Positions 47,516 to 56,480 of a stretch of DNA of 64,000 nucleotides are shown here, piece by piece. Every line of letters begins with the position of its first letter. Within the stretch, counting starts at the first letter, position 1. The stretch spans positions 623,051 through 687,050 of the forward strand of contig NZ_MKTH01000013.1 of assembly GCF_001898175.1 (NCBI RefSeq), in the 5' to 3' direction. The position numbers were made by a program, and so were the translations under genes. Source of the stretch: Cellulomonas sp. 73-92 (GTDB lineage Bacteria > Actinomycetota > Actinomycetes > Actinomycetales > Cellulomonadaceae). Under the pieces are notes generated by a model that was given only the letters and a program-made list of their open reading frames with translations, made no database searches and was not told the DNA's origin.

Positions 47516-47555
47516 CTTTGCAAGGAAGTCTTTGCAAAGAAACTTCTGCAAAGGT
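47516..47555. promoter_or_regulatory. TTGCAAA repeats, operator for ArsR/MFS
   Basis: TCTTTGCAAAGA (47529-47540) is a perfect 12-base palindrome flanked by CTTTGCAAGG (47516-47525) and by CTGCAAAGG (47546-47554), giving three spaced copies of TTGCAAA-like half sites in the divergent promoter region. It is very AT-rich for the genome and lies just upstream of the regulator start. Confidence 0.65.
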
Positions 47556-47565
47556 AACTCTGCAC

Positions 47566-48360
47566 ATGGTGGATCGCAAGGGTTCGGCCGGAGCCGGCCG
47601 CGCGAGCGCGGGAGGTCCGGCGACCGGAGCTCGGGCGCCGGCGGCGGCGCCGGGCCGGGCCGCGCCGGCACCCGCCACGCCAGCAGCGGTGGCCGCGCCC
47701 GACGCCGGTCCCGCTGACGCCGGCGACCGGCCGCTGCGCGCGCGCGCCATCGGCGGCGAGGAGCTCAAGGCATTCACCCACCCGTTGCGGATGGCGATGT
47801 ACAGCGCGCTGCGCGACTACGGCCCGGCGACTGCGACGCAGCTCGCGCGGCGCCTCGGCGAGAGCAGCGGCCAGACGAGCTACCACCTGCGACAGCTCGA
47901 GCGGCACGGCTTCGTGGAGGACGACCCCGAGCACACCGGCGGGCGGGAACGCTGGTGGCGGCCGCGGTCGTTCAGCGTCGCGGACCCGGTGATGATCGCC
48001 GACCCGGCGCAGGCGCCGGCCGTTCGGGCGATGTTCGACCTGGTCATCGCCGACCGGGTCCGCGTGCTGCGGCAGTTCTTCGAGGCGGTGATGGCCGAGG
48101 TTGCCGACGACGACGAGTCCGCCGGCACCGACACCATGACCGCCCTCATGACCAAGGCCGAGGCCAAGGCGATGCTCGAGGAGGTCCAGCTGCTCCTCAA
48201 CGAGCACACCGACCGTGCCAAGGCCCGCGCGGCCGCCGGCGACGTCGAGGGGCGTCGTCGGATGCGGGTGTTCTTCGACGTCGTCCCGCTCATCGACGAG
48301 GCCACGGGTGACGTCGTCGGGCCTGCTGTCGCCTCGCCCTCGGCCGCCTCGCCCTCCTGA
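47566..48360 (+). CDS. ArsR/helix-turn-helix regulator with long linker
   Basis: 264 aa. After about 60 Ala/Pro-rich residues the winged helix appears: [67 protein letters not shown]. The C-terminal half is mainly helical and resembles regulators of MFS exporters (ligand domain unknown). ATG 47566 lies 11 bases after the repeated operator. No metal-binding Cys pair. Confidence 0.86.
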   Translation: MVDRKGSAGAGRASAGGPATGARAPAAAPGRAAPAPATPAAVAAPDAGPADAGDRPLRARAIGGEELKAFTHPLRMAMYSALRDYGPATATQLARRLGESSGQTSYHLRQLERHGFVEDDPEHTGGRERWWRPRSFSVADPVMIADPAQAPAVRAMFDLVIADRVRVLRQFFEAVMAEVADDDESAGTDTMTALMTKAEAKAMLEEVQLLLNEHTDRAKARAAAGDVEGRRRMRVFFDVVPLIDEATGDVVGPAVASPSAASPS

Positions 48361-48455
48361 CTTCCGTGCGCTCTGGACCGCGCGTGACGGTCCCTGCTTC
48401 ACCGGAGTCCGCTGCGCGCAGGCGGACCGGCGCTCGCCGCGACGAGGCCGCTCGG

Positions 48456-48461
48456 TAGGCT
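48456..48461 (+). promoter_or_regulatory. TAGGCT -10 box of purD
   Basis: TAGGCT ends 8 bases before the purD GTG at 48470; leaderless type. Confidence 0.45.
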
Positions 48462-48469
48462 CGGCGCCC

Positions 48470-49753
48470 GTGGAGATCCTGGTCGTCGGTGGCGGTGCCC
48501 GCGAGCACGCCCTGGTCCGCGCGCTGTCCCTCGATCCCGCCGTGACGGCCCTGCATGCGGCGCCCGGCAACCCGGGCATCGGTGAGCTGGCGGAGCTGCA
48601 CGCGATCGACCCGCTCGACGGCGCCGCGGTCGCGGCGCTTGCCGGAGAGCTGAACGTCGACCTCGTCGTCGTGGGCCCCGAGGCGCCCCTGGTCGCCGGG
48701 GTGGCGGACGCGGTGCGGGCGGCCGGTGTCCCGGTGTTCGGGCCGAGCGCCGCGGGTGCCCGGCTCGAGGGGTCCAAGGCGTTCGCCAAGGAGGTCATGG
48801 CCGCCGCCGGCGTGCCGACCGCGGCGGCACGGGTGGCGACGACCGTCGAGCAGGTGGCGGCGGCGCTCGACGCGTTCGGCGCGCCGCACGTCGTCAAGGA
48901 GGACGGCCTGGCGGCCGGCAAGGGTGTCGTCGTCACGTCCGACCGCGAGACTGCCCTGGCGCACGCCGCGGCATGCCTCGCCAAGCCCGGTGGGCAGGTC
49001 GTTGTCGAGGAGTACCTCGACGGGCCGGAGGTGTCGCTGTTCGTGCTCTCGGACGGCTCGGACGTGGTGCCGCTCCAGCCGGCGCAGGACTTCAAGCGTG
49101 TGGACGACGACGATGCCGGCCCCAACACGGGCGGCATGGGCGCGTACTCGCCCCTGCCGTGGGCCCCGCCCGGGCTGGTCGACGAGGTCGTCGCGACCGT
49201 CGCGGCGCCGACCATCGCCGAGATGGCGCGCCGAGGGACGCCCTTCGCCGGCGTCCTCTACTGCGGCCTGGCGCTGACCTCGCGCGGCGTGCGGGTCGTG
49301 GAGTTCAACGCCCGGTTCGGCGACCCGGAGACGCAGGTGGTCCTGCCGCGCCTCGCCACGCCTCTGGCGGGCGTGCTCATGGCGGCCGCGACCGGCGGCC
49401 TGGCGCAGCTGGCGCCGCTGCAGTGGCGCGACGAGGCCGCGGTCACCGTCGTCGTCGCGGCGCACGGGTACCCGGTGAGCGTCCGCTCCGACGACCCGAT
49501 CACCGGCATCGCCGACGCCGTGCAGGTTCCGGACGTCCACGTGCTGCACGCCGGGACCGCCCTGCGCGATGGTGTCCTCGTCTCGGCCGGCGGCCGTGTG
49601 CTGTCCGTCGTCGGTACGGGCGCCGACCTCACCGCCGCGCGCGCCACGGCGTACGCAGGCGTCGAGCGCATCATGCTGCCGGGTTCGCACCACCGCACGG
49701 ACATCGCCCGCCGCGCCGCCGCGGCCGAGGCGGCAGGCGCACCCCTCTCCTGA
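48470..49753 (+). CDS. purD: Phosphoribosylamine-glycine ligase
   Basis: 427 aa. GAR synthetase: joins phosphoribosylamine, glycine and ATP. Seen: [46 protein letters not shown]-grasp [15 protein letters not shown] and [46 protein letters not shown]. Soluble. The C-terminus ends in an Ala-rich short tail. Confidence 0.97.
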   Translation: MEILVVGGGAREHALVRALSLDPAVTALHAAPGNPGIGELAELHAIDPLDGAAVAALAGELNVDLVVVGPEAPLVAGVADAVRAAGVPVFGPSAAGARLEGSKAFAKEVMAAAGVPTAAARVATTVEQVAAALDAFGAPHVVKEDGLAAGKGVVVTSDRETALAHAAACLAKPGGQVVVEEYLDGPEVSLFVLSDGSDVVPLQPAQDFKRVDDDDAGPNTGGMGAYSPLPWAPPGLVDEVVATVAAPTIAEMARRGTPFAGVLYCGLALTSRGVRVVEFNARFGDPETQVVLPRLATPLAGVLMAAATGGLAQLAPLQWRDEAAVTVVVAAHGYPVSVRSDDPITGIADAVQVPDVHVLHAGTALRDGVLVSAGGRVLSVVGTGADLTAARATAYAGVERIMLPGSHHRTDIARRAAAAEAAGAPLS

Positions 49754-49783
49754 CAGGCCTGCGCCCGCCGGCCCGCCGTGGCG

Positions 49784-49876
49784 CGCCGCCCGCCGAGTGC
49801 CGTCGTCGTACGCCGCCCGCCGAGTGCCGTCGTCGTACGCCGAGCGCTACCGAAACGTCGGCGGCACTCGGTGAAC
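49784..49876. repeat. 27-bp tandem repeat with inverted partner
   Basis: Units 49784-49810 and 49811-49837 are identical, 27 bases each, with a broken third unit. CCGAGTGCCG inside them is complementary to CGGCACTCGG at 49862-49871, so the block can fold into a strong hairpin and end purD transcription. The duplicated unit suggests slippage or amplification. No ORF here is convincing. Confidence 0.75.
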
Positions 49877-49997
49877 AAGGGCGGCGCTCGGCGAGGAGGG
49901 GAGCAGGAGGGGCAGCCGGCAGACGCGAGCTTCGTCGTGCTCGGGCACGTCGAGGGCAACGAGTTCCGCGTGGCGTCACCCGATTAGGTGTCAACCG

Positions 49998-50027
49998 TTG
50001 CTTGACGTGGCGTGCAGCGTCAAGCAA
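49998..50027. promoter_or_regulatory. TTGCTTGACG inverted repeat, operator at 50 kb
   Basis: TTGCTTGACG (49998-50007) and CGTCAAGCAA (50018-50027) form a perfect 10-bp inverted repeat with a 10-base spacer, centred 25 bases before the start codon at 50038. Extra TTGACG and TGTCAA half-sites flank it. It suggests binding of a dimer to one face of the helix over two turns, probably the gene's own product. Confidence 0.65.
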
Positions 50028-50037
50028 TCATTGACGC

Positions 50038-50613
50038 ATGAGCGAACCGACCCTCCGTGACGTCCTCGCGGCGGCCCTCGACCAGGCGCGGCCCGACCTC
50101 GCCCCCCGGCTGCAGGACGACCCCGCGGCCTACCTCGAGCTCGTCACGCTCGCGCGCGACGCCCACTCCGAGACCGGTGAGCTGCTGCGCGCCGCCGTCG
50201 TGTCCGCTCGTCGGGCCGGCTGCACGTGGGAGCAGGTCGGCGGCGTCCTCGGCATGACGAAGCAGGCGGCCCAGCAGCGCTACGCCGTGCCCGACGAGCC
50301 CGCCGCGTCCCCGCAGGGCTCGGCCCGCCGCGCCACGCTCGCCCCGCTGACGGCCTTCAACGAGATGCGCGTCCTCGAACGTGCCGGGCGGTACGGCTGG
50401 CACGGCGTCGCCTTCGGCCCGATGTACTTCCTCGTCGAGCAGTCCGACGAGCAGTGGGAGCACCACCGCGCCTACGTCGGCACCGGACCGCTGCGCGACG
50501 GCGGGGACTGGCAGCGGATCGGCCGGTGGGGCTGGTGGGTCTACTACAAGCGACCGCTCGGCATCCCGCCGCTCCCGGGCCTGACGGACGTCCACGACCT
50601 GGTGCTCCCGTGA
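50038..50613 (+). CDS. HTH protein with Trp-rich C-terminal domain, unknown family
   Basis: 191 aa. The N-terminal half is helical and contains a sigma-like helix-turn-helix CTWEQVGGVLGMTKQAAQQRY. The C-terminal half is a compact Trp/Tyr-rich region: RAGRYGWHGVAFGPMYFLVEQSDEQWEHHRAYVGTGPLRDGGDWQRIGRWGWWVYYKRPLG. I do not recognise the C-terminal fold; the aromatic cluster could bind a ligand. No signal peptide or membrane helix. The gene is alone between purD and purC and carries a perfect inverted repeat upstream. Confidence 0.75.
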   Translation: MSEPTLRDVLAAALDQARPDLAPRLQDDPAAYLELVTLARDAHSETGELLRAAVVSARRAGCTWEQVGGVLGMTKQAAQQRYAVPDEPAASPQGSARRATLAPLTAFNEMRVLERAGRYGWHGVAFGPMYFLVEQSDEQWEHHRAYVGTGPLRDGGDWQRIGRWGWWVYYKRPLGIPPLPGLTDVHDLVLP

Positions 50614-50674
50614 CGGGATGCCCGATCTCTGGGCGCGGCGGGCGGGACCGGCCGGCCCTTGCGACACTGTCCGC

Positions 50675-51583
50675 GTGACCCAACTCCCCGGCTGGACCCA
50701 CACCTACAGCGGCAAGGTCCGCGAGCTCTACGTGCCCGACGAGACGCCGGAAGGCCGCGCGATCGTCGACCGTCATGGCGACGTGGTGCTGGTCGTCGCC
50801 AGCGACCGCATCTCCGCCTACGACTTCGTCCTGAGCCCCGGCATCCCCGGCAAGGGCGTCGTCCTCACGCAGCTGACGCTGTGGTGGTTCGGCCAGCTGG
50901 CCGACCTCGTCCCCAACCACCTGGTCTCCACCGACGTGCCCGAGGCCGTCGCGGGCCGGGCGATGATCTGCCGCCGCCTGGAGATGTACCCCGTCGAGTG
51001 CATCGCGCGCGGCTACCTCACGGGCTCCGGCCTGGCCGAGTACAAGAAGACCGGCGAGGTCACCGGCATCCCGCTGCCGGAGGGTCTCGTCGACGGCTCC
51101 CGGCTGCCCGAGACGATCTTCACGCCGTCGACGAAGGCCGAGCAGGGCGAGCACGACGAGAACGTGCCGTTCGAGGGCGTCGTGAAGCTCGTCGGGCCGG
51201 AGGTCGCCGCTCAGCTGCGCGACCTGACGCTCGCCGTGTACGGCCGGGCGGAGGAGATCGCGCGCGAACGCGGCGTCATCCTCGCCGACACCAAGTTCGA
51301 GTTCGGGGCCGACGAGGCCGGCACCATCACGCTGGCCGACGAGATCCTGACGCCCGACTCGTCGCGCTTCTGGCCGGCCGACGAGTGGGAGCCGGGTCAC
51401 GCGCAGCCGAGCTTCGACAAGCAGTACGTCCGCGACTGGCTCACGTCGCCCGACTCGGGCTGGGACCGCTCGTCGAACACCCAGCCGCCGGCGCTGCCCG
51501 ACGAGGTGGTGCGGCTCACGCAGGCCCGCTACCTGGAGGCGTACCGCCGCATCACAGGCCAGGAGCTGACGCTCCCGGCCTGA
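50675..51583 (+). CDS. purC: Phosphoribosylaminoimidazole-succinocarboxamide synthase
   Basis: 302 aa. SAICAR synthetase: joins CAIR and aspartate with ATP. Visible: YSGKVRELY, VVASDRISAYDFVL, RRLEMYPVECIARGYLTGSG, GVILADTKFEFG, LADEILTPDSSRFWP and SFDKQYVRDWL. GTG start. The 3' end is followed by two hairpins. Confidence 0.97.
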   Translation: MTQLPGWTHTYSGKVRELYVPDETPEGRAIVDRHGDVVLVVASDRISAYDFVLSPGIPGKGVVLTQLTLWWFGQLADLVPNHLVSTDVPEAVAGRAMICRRLEMYPVECIARGYLTGSGLAEYKKTGEVTGIPLPEGLVDGSRLPETIFTPSTKAEQGEHDENVPFEGVVKLVGPEVAAQLRDLTLAVYGRAEEIARERGVILADTKFEFGADEAGTITLADEILTPDSSRFWPADEWEPGHAQPSFDKQYVRDWLTSPDSGWDRSSNTQPPALPDEVVRLTQARYLEAYRRITGQELTLPA

Positions 51584-51608
51584 CCCCCGGCGCCGAACCG
51601 CTCCAGAT

Positions 51609-51694
51609 GGCGCCCTCCCGGCCACGACGGTCGCGAGGGCGCCGTCCCGCGCGGTCAAGTGCCGCGAGGAGCGCGTGAGGACGCCCTCGCGGCA
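51609..51694 (+). terminator. Two hairpins after purC
   Basis: First: GGCGCCCTC 51609-51617 with GAGGGCGCC 51635-51643. Second: TGCCGCGAGG 51660-51669 with CCTCGCGGCA 51685-51694. Both are perfect; neither has a T-run. Probable purC terminator region. Confidence 0.65.
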
Positions 51695-51773
51695 AGCCCG
51701 CATGGGTCGGGCGTCGCGTCGGAGGTCCTGGGGCCGACCGGCGGCCGAATCGGCTGCGCGATGGATCGTCGTG

Positions 51774-51785
51774 CGATATATATCG
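51774..51785. promoter_or_regulatory. CGATATATATCG palindrome before PadR gene
   Basis: Perfect 12-base AT-rich palindrome, three bases before the PadR ATG, also offering a TATATA -10. It is a likely self-operator that would overlap the leaderless start. Confidence 0.6.
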
Positions 51786-51788
51786 ACC

Positions 51789-52124
51789 ATGGCGTTCCGG
51801 ATGACCGAGCAGGCCTACCTCGTGCTGCTTGCCTTGGCGGACGGTCCGCGCCATGGCTACGGCGTGGTGCAGGCGGTGGTGACGCTGTCGGACGGGCGGG
51901 TGCGCCTCGGCGCCGGCACGCTCTACGGCGTCCTCGACCGGCTGGTCGAGGCGGGCTACGCCCGGGTCTGCGGCGAGGAGGTCGTCGACGGACGGCTCCG
52001 CCGCTACTACGAGCTGACCGACGAGGGTGGCGCGGCAGCCGCGGCTCACACCCGCGAGCTGGCTGCGCTCGCCGCGCGCGCGAAGCGTGCCCTCGCGGCC
52101 CGGCCGGCGCTGGGCGGCACCTGA
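51789..52124 (+). CDS. PadR-family regulator
   Basis: 111-aa winged-helix repressor, short (PadR-s) subfamily. ALADGPRHGYGVVQAVVTLSDGRVRLGAGTLYGVLDRLVEAGYARVCGEEVVDGRLRRYYELTDEG is the standard core. Coupled to a long membrane protein by ATGA overlap, a known layout where PadR controls an adjacent membrane protein gene. Confidence 0.9.
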   Translation: MAFRMTEQAYLVLLALADGPRHGYGVVQAVVTLSDGRVRLGAGTLYGVLDRLVEAGYARVCGEEVVDGRLRRYYELTDEGGAAAAAHTRELAALAARAKRALAARPALGGT

Positions 52125-53341
52125 TGCTCCCGCGGCGCAGGGGGACCGATCCTGCGGGTGGGATGGGACGGCCGACGGCGGGTCGCGGAGGGGCCGAGCC
52201 GGTGGGCGCGCCTGGTCGCGGGCCGGAAGAGGCGACCGCGGATCGCGCGGGCATCGAGCCGAGCTTCGAGCGGTCCGTCCGGCGGTGGCTGTGGGCGTAC
52301 CCCCGTCGGTGGCGGTGGGCGCGTGCCGACGAGGTCGTCGGCACGCTGGCGGACCTGGCCGGGCCCGGCGCGACGAGGCTCAACCTACGGTCGGGGCTCG
52401 GGCTCGTGATCCACGGCCTGAGGACGCGCCGGCGCATGCGGCCGCCGCTGCGCCACGTGGCGCGCTACGCCCTGGTCAACGCTCCGCTGCCCTGGCAGTA
52501 TCGCGGCTGGATGGCCGACCGGATCGCGAGTCCGCTGTTCAACCGAGGTCCGCTGCTCGGTCTGGCGTCCTTCTTCTTCGTGTTCGCGGTGCTCCGGGGT
52601 CACGACGGTGGCGCGACCCCGGTTGACCTGGCCTGGGCAGGTCTGCTGGCCCTCACCTGCTGGGTCACCCCCCGCGACGCCGTCCGGCGCGCGGAGGCCG
52701 CCCGCCACCTAGTCGGGCGCCCTGGCGAGCCGCCGACACCGTGGGACCTGCGCGCGGCGTGGGTCCTTCGCGACCGCGTCACGGGACGCTCCCTGCTGCC
52801 GACCCTGACTCTCGTCGCGGGCACCGTTGCCCTCGGCGGCGTCGCCTCGGCCGTCATCCTGGGGACTGGGCCTCTCGCGGCGCTCGCCGCGTCTGCCGTG
52901 CTGGGCGCGGCGGGGGCCGTCAGGCTGGCCACGCGGTGGCGGCGGCGCGTGCCGGCGCGCCCTCCGCAACCGGCACGCCGGCTGCTGGCCGCGGGCCGGT
53001 CGTGGCGGCTGTCGGCGTGGTGCTGGGGAGCGGTCGCCCTGGGATCGCCCTCGTCGTGGCCCCTCGCCGGCCTCGTGGCGCCGCCGGGCCGGGCGTCGAT
53101 CCTCCTCGTCCCGACCGCACTCGTCCTGCCCTCGCTCGTCGTCGGGTGGCTCCTAGCCCGCCGCGGGCCGGACGACCTCGCGATGATGGACGTGTGGCGC
53201 CTGCTGGTCGACACCGGCCCGCTCCCGGTCGATGCGCTGCAGCGCGGCGTCGTGCCTGCCTGGGAGCCCCCGCCGGAACCTGGTCCTGTTCCGCTCCCCG
53301 GCGGACCTCCGCTGCTGCCACCGACACCGGGCCTCGCCTGA
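52124..53341 (+). CDS. Hypothetical membrane protein linked to PadR
   Basis: 405 aa. An 80-residue polar, Arg/Gly-rich N-terminus with a conserved-looking FERSVRRWLWAYPRRWRWARADEVVGTLADLAGPGATRLNLRSGLGLVIHGLRTR, several membrane helices in the middle and C-terminal half, then a Pro-rich end. The YPRRWR..R.DE.. .TL.DL pattern is common in proteins next to PadR genes in actinobacteria, whose function is unknown. ATG overlaps the PadR stop. Confidence 0.72.
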   Translation: MLPRRRGTDPAGGMGRPTAGRGGAEPVGAPGRGPEEATADRAGIEPSFERSVRRWLWAYPRRWRWARADEVVGTLADLAGPGATRLNLRSGLGLVIHGLRTRRRMRPPLRHVARYALVNAPLPWQYRGWMADRIASPLFNRGPLLGLASFFFVFAVLRGHDGGATPVDLAWAGLLALTCWVTPRDAVRRAEAARHLVGRPGEPPTPWDLRAAWVLRDRVTGRSLLPTLTLVAGTVALGGVASAVILGTGPLAALAASAVLGAAGAVRLATRWRRRVPARPPQPARRLLAAGRSWRLSAWCWGAVALGSPSSWPLAGLVAPPGRASILLVPTALVLPSLVVGWLLARRGPDDLAMMDVWRLLVDTGPLPVDALQRGVVPAWEPPPEPGPVPLPGGPPLLPPTPGLA

Positions 53342-53404
53342 GACCGCCCGCGCGCCGCCGTTAGGATGACCCCCGAATCCACCGCCGCGCCCCGGGAGAC
53401 TGCT

Positions 53405-53656
53405 GTGGGACTGGTCGTCGTCGACGTCATGCCGAAGCCCGAGATCCTCGACCCGCAGGGCAAGGCCGTCGCCGGCGCCCTGCCGCGGCTCGGCTTCGGG
53501 CAGTTCACCGCGGTGCGGCAGGGCAAGCGGTTCGAGCTGAGCGTCGCCGGGCCGGTGACCGACGAGGTCCTCGCCGCCGCCCGGGAGGCCGCGGTCCAGG
53601 TGCTCTCCAACCCGGTGATCGAGGACGTCGTCAACGTCGCCGACGGGGAGGCCTGA
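53405..53656 (+). CDS. purS: FGAM synthase subunit PurS
   Basis: 83 aa. Small structural subunit of the PurLQS complex. [28 protein letters not shown] is the typical start, followed by [36 protein letters not shown]. The GTG at 53405 is preferred (GGGAG site upstream) to the upstream ATG at 53366, which overlaps TAGGAT. It overlaps purQ by TGATG. Confidence 0.92.
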   Translation: MGLVVVDVMPKPEILDPQGKAVAGALPRLGFGQFTAVRQGKRFELSVAGPVTDEVLAAAREAAVQVLSNPVIEDVVNVADGEA

Positions 53657-54351
53657 TGGGGAAGATCGGCGTCGTCACCTTCCCCGGCACGCTCGACGAC
53701 CGGGACGCCGCCCGCGCGGTGCGCCTGGCCGGTGGCGAGGCAGTCAGCCTGTGGCACGCCGACGCCGACCTCAAGGGGGTCGACGCCGTGGTCCTGCCCG
53801 GTGGCTTCTCCTACGGCGACTACCTGCGCGCCGGCGCCATCAGCCGGTTCGCCCCGGTGATGGGCGAGATCGTCGAGGCCGCCGGCCGCGGCCTGCCGGT
53901 GCTCGGGATCTGCAACGGGTTCCAGGTGCTCACCGAGGCGCACCTGCTGCCGGGCTCCATGATCAAGAACGACCACCTGCACTTCGTCTGCCGCGAGCAG
54001 GAGCTCGTGGTGGAGAACAACGAGACCGCCTGGACCCGCGAGTACGCCCGCGGCCAGCACATCACCGTGCCGCTGAAGAACCAGGACGGGCAGTACGTGT
54101 GCGACGAGCGCACCCTCGACGAGCTCGAGGGCGAGGGCCGCGTCGTGTTCCGCTACGCCGGCTGGAACCCCAACGGCTCGCGCCGGGACATCGCCGGCGT
54201 CTGCAACGAGAAGGGCAACGTCGTCGGCCTCATGCCGCACCCGGAGCACGCCACCGAGCCCGGGTTCGGACCCGACGGCGCGAACGGTCCGCGCTCCGGC
54301 ACCGACGGGCTGCGGTTCTTCACGTCGGTGCTGCACGCGCTCGTCTCTTGA
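53656..54351 (+). CDS. purQ: FGAM synthase glutaminase subunit PurQ
   Basis: 231 aa. Class I glutamine amidotransferase giving ammonia to Pur[36 protein letters not shown], nucleophile elbow [19 protein letters not shown] (Cys near 85) and LMPHPEH (His/Glu). PurL itself is not in this window. The gene overlaps the GNAT fusion by TTGA. Confidence 0.96.
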   Translation: MGKIGVVTFPGTLDDRDAARAVRLAGGEAVSLWHADADLKGVDAVVLPGGFSYGDYLRAGAISRFAPVMGEIVEAAGRGLPVLGICNGFQVLTEAHLLPGSMIKNDHLHFVCREQELVVENNETAWTREYARGQHITVPLKNQDGQYVCDERTLDELEGEGRVVFRYAGWNPNGSRRDIAGVCNEKGNVVGLMPHPEHATEPGFGPDGANGPRSGTDGLRFFTSVLHALVS

Positions 54352-55379
54352 TCACCGGTCACCTCGCCACCTGGGACGACCCCGGCGTCGCGGCGCTGCG
54401 CACCGCGCAGCAGGCCGAGCTGCGGGCCCTCTACGGGGACGACGACATCGGCCACGAGATGACGGGCGACGGCATCGTCGCGATGGTCGTGCTGCGGGAC
54501 GGCGACGTCGCGGTCGCGTGCGGCGCCCTGCGGGCCGCCCCCGAGCTCGGCGCGGGCACCGGCGAGCTCAAGCGGATGTACGTCGTGCCGTCGTACCGCG
54601 GGCAGGGCCTGGCGCGCCGGGTGCTCGACGAGCTCGAGGCCGCCGCGCCGGCGCACGGGCTGCGGCGCCTGGTGCTCGAGACGGGCGCGCTGCAGGCCGC
54701 CGCGATCGGCCTCTACCTCGCGGCCGGCTACGTGCCGATCGACCGTTTCCCGCCCTACGAGGACGAGACGACGTCCCGCTGCCTGGCCAAGGACCTGCCC
54801 GAGCACGGCGGCACGGCCCGAGCACGGCAGGCGGTCGCGCCGGGCTCGGCACGCACCGACGCTGTTGACGAGGCCCGCGCCGACGGCGTCGCCGGGCTCG
54901 TGGTCGACCGCCTCGCCTGGATGGACGACGAGGCCGTCGAGCTGCGCCGCCTGATGGCCGAGACGTTGCGCGGCTTCTACGGGCCGGTGGGCTACTTCGC
55001 GAACGACGAGACGCTGGCCGCCGCCGACCGGGCCGAGGCCGGCCGATCGCTCGTCGTGCTCGTCGTCCGCGACGGCGAGCAGACCCTGGGCACGCTGAGC
55101 CTGTCCGCGGCGCCGGAGGGCCGGCCCGCCGACTGGGGCGAGCTGGAGCGGCTGCTCGTGCTGCCCGCCGCCCGGGGGCGGGGCGTCGCGCGGCTGCTGC
55201 TGCAGGAGGCAGAGGCCGAGGCCCGCGCGCGCGGGCTGTCGACGCTCACGCTCAGCACCGGCTACCGGCAGCTGCCGGCGATGCAGCTGTACCTCTCGTC
55301 GGGCTACCGGATCGTCGCGCCCACCGGCGACGCGTGGCCCCGGCAGGGACGCCTGTACTGGTTCGCCAAGCCCCTGTAG
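54348..55379 (+). CDS. Tandem two-domain GNAT N-acetyltransferase
   Basis: 343 aa. Two complete GNAT domains. First: CoA-binding [18 protein letters not shown] and end SRCLAKDL near residue 149. Second: [19 protein letters not shown] and end LYWFAKPL. Each ends in the (F/C)AKxL form of a stand-alone acetyltransferase, so the gene looks like a fusion of two copies. The 35-residue Ala-rich linker ([34 protein letters not shown]) contains two copies of CCCGAGCACGGC in DNA. TTG start in TTGA overlap with purQ; a further start is not supported. Confidence 0.78.
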   Translation: MITGHLATWDDPGVAALRTAQQAELRALYGDDDIGHEMTGDGIVAMVVLRDGDVAVACGALRAAPELGAGTGELKRMYVVPSYRGQGLARRVLDELEAAAPAHGLRRLVLETGALQAAAIGLYLAAGYVPIDRFPPYEDETTSRCLAKDLPEHGGTARARQAVAPGSARTDAVDEARADGVAGLVVDRLAWMDDEAVELRRLMAETLRGFYGPVGYFANDETLAAADRAEAGRSLVVLVVRDGEQTLGTLSLSAAPEGRPADWGELERLLVLPAARGRGVARLLLQEAEAEARARGLSTLTLSTGYRQLPAMQLYLSSGYRIVAPTGDAWPRQGRLYWFAKPL

Positions 55380-55385
55380 CCCGGC

Positions 55386-56033
55386 TCAGGCGGCCAGGCC
55401 CGCGACGAGGTTGACGAGCAGCGCCACGATCACCGTCCCGAACAGGTACGACAGCAGCGCGTGCACCTGCGCCACCCGGCGGAACCGGGACGACGACAGG
55501 TCGGTGTCCGAGATCGCGAAGCTCATCCCCACCGTGAACGCGATGTACGTGAAGTCGGTGTACCGGGGCCGCTCGTGCTGGTGGAAGTCGATGCCGCCGA
55601 CCGGGGCCGTGTAGTACATGCGGGCATACCGGGTGGCGAAGACCATGTGGGTCGTCGCCCAGGAGGCGACGATCGCCGACAGCACGGCGGCACTCGTCAC
55701 CGGCGACCCCTTGAGCCCACCACCCAGCAGCACCACGACCACGGCGCCGAGGCTCGCCAGGCCGGCGGCCAGCACGATCGTGTGGCCGGCCACCCGCGCG
55801 GGCTCCTCGCGCAGCGCGTGGCGGGAGGTCTCCTCCGGGCCCATCGGCACCACGACGAGCAGCATCCAGACGACGTAGAGCAGCCCGGCCGCGGCCCACC
55901 CACCGAGTGCGGCCGCGGCGTACGACGACCACGTGAGCAGGGCGCCGACGAGCAGCCCGACGACCAGCGCGGCCGCGAGGCGCACCCACACCGGCGTGTC
56001 GAGGGTCCGGGAGATCCGTTGGCTCGTCGTCAC
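55386..56033 (-). CDS. DUF1345 membrane protein
   Basis: 215 aa, about five to six membrane helices. The block DFHQHERPRYTDFTYIAFTVGMSFAISDTDLSSSRFRRVAQVHALLSYLFGTVIVALLVNLVAGL is diagnostic of DUF1345. The function is not established. The GTG at 56033 (TTSQRISR) is chosen since the frame extends upstream over the opposite strand's gene. Confidence 0.88.
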   Translation of the reverse strand: MTTSQRISRTLDTPVWVRLAAALVVGLLVGALLTWSSYAAAALGGWAAAGLLYVVWMLLVVVPMGPEETSRHALREEPARVAGHTIVLAAGLASLGAVVVVLLGGGLKGSPVTSAAVLSAIVASWATTHMVFATRYARMYYTAPVGGIDFHQHERPRYTDFTYIAFTVGMSFAISDTDLSSSRFRRVAQVHALLSYLFGTVIVALLVNLVAGLAA

Positions 56034-56114
56034 GCTGCCAAGTGAACTCCCGGGTGCCGTCCGGAGGCGGGATGCGCCACGATGGGCACGACGACGAGCG
56101 CAGGGAGGGGCGCC

Positions 56115-56420
56115 ATGTCCGGGAAGACGTCGAAGAAGCGCGGCGGGTTCAGGAACCTCGTCACGCTGGTCACGATCGCGCTGGGGATCGCGGCGGTCGT
56201 CAAGGAGCTGCGCAAGCCGGCCGACGAGCGCACCTGGAACGGCACGGTGGCCGCCGTGGTGCCCTACGACTTCCGCATGCCCACCCTCGAGCGGGCGAAG
56301 GAGCGGCTGTGGAACCCGGAGGCGTCGAGCTTCGTGGGCCCGCGCGTCTTCGGCGTGGGCTGGACGGTGAACGTCGGCAAGATCTGGGCGCTCGTGCAGG
56401 AGAAGCGCGCCGCGCACTGA
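56115..56420 (+). CDS. DUF5808-like small protein
   Basis: 101 aa. A basic N-terminus (KTSKKRGGFRNL), a hydrophobic segment (about 15-31), then DERTWNGTVAAVVPYDFRMPTLERAKERLWNPEASSFVGPRVFGVGWTVNVGKIWALV. The WNP...P..G.GWT.N pattern is that of DUF5808. ATG 56115 follows AGGGAGGGG. Function unknown. Confidence 0.72.
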   Translation: MSGKTSKKRGGFRNLVTLVTIALGIAAVVKELRKPADERTWNGTVAAVVPYDFRMPTLERAKERLWNPEASSFVGPRVFGVGWTVNVGKIWALVQEKRAAH

Positions 56421-56480
56421 TCGGCCGCGCGCCGGCGGGCGCGGTCGCCCGGCGTCGCACCCCTGCGTGAGAATCGCGGG

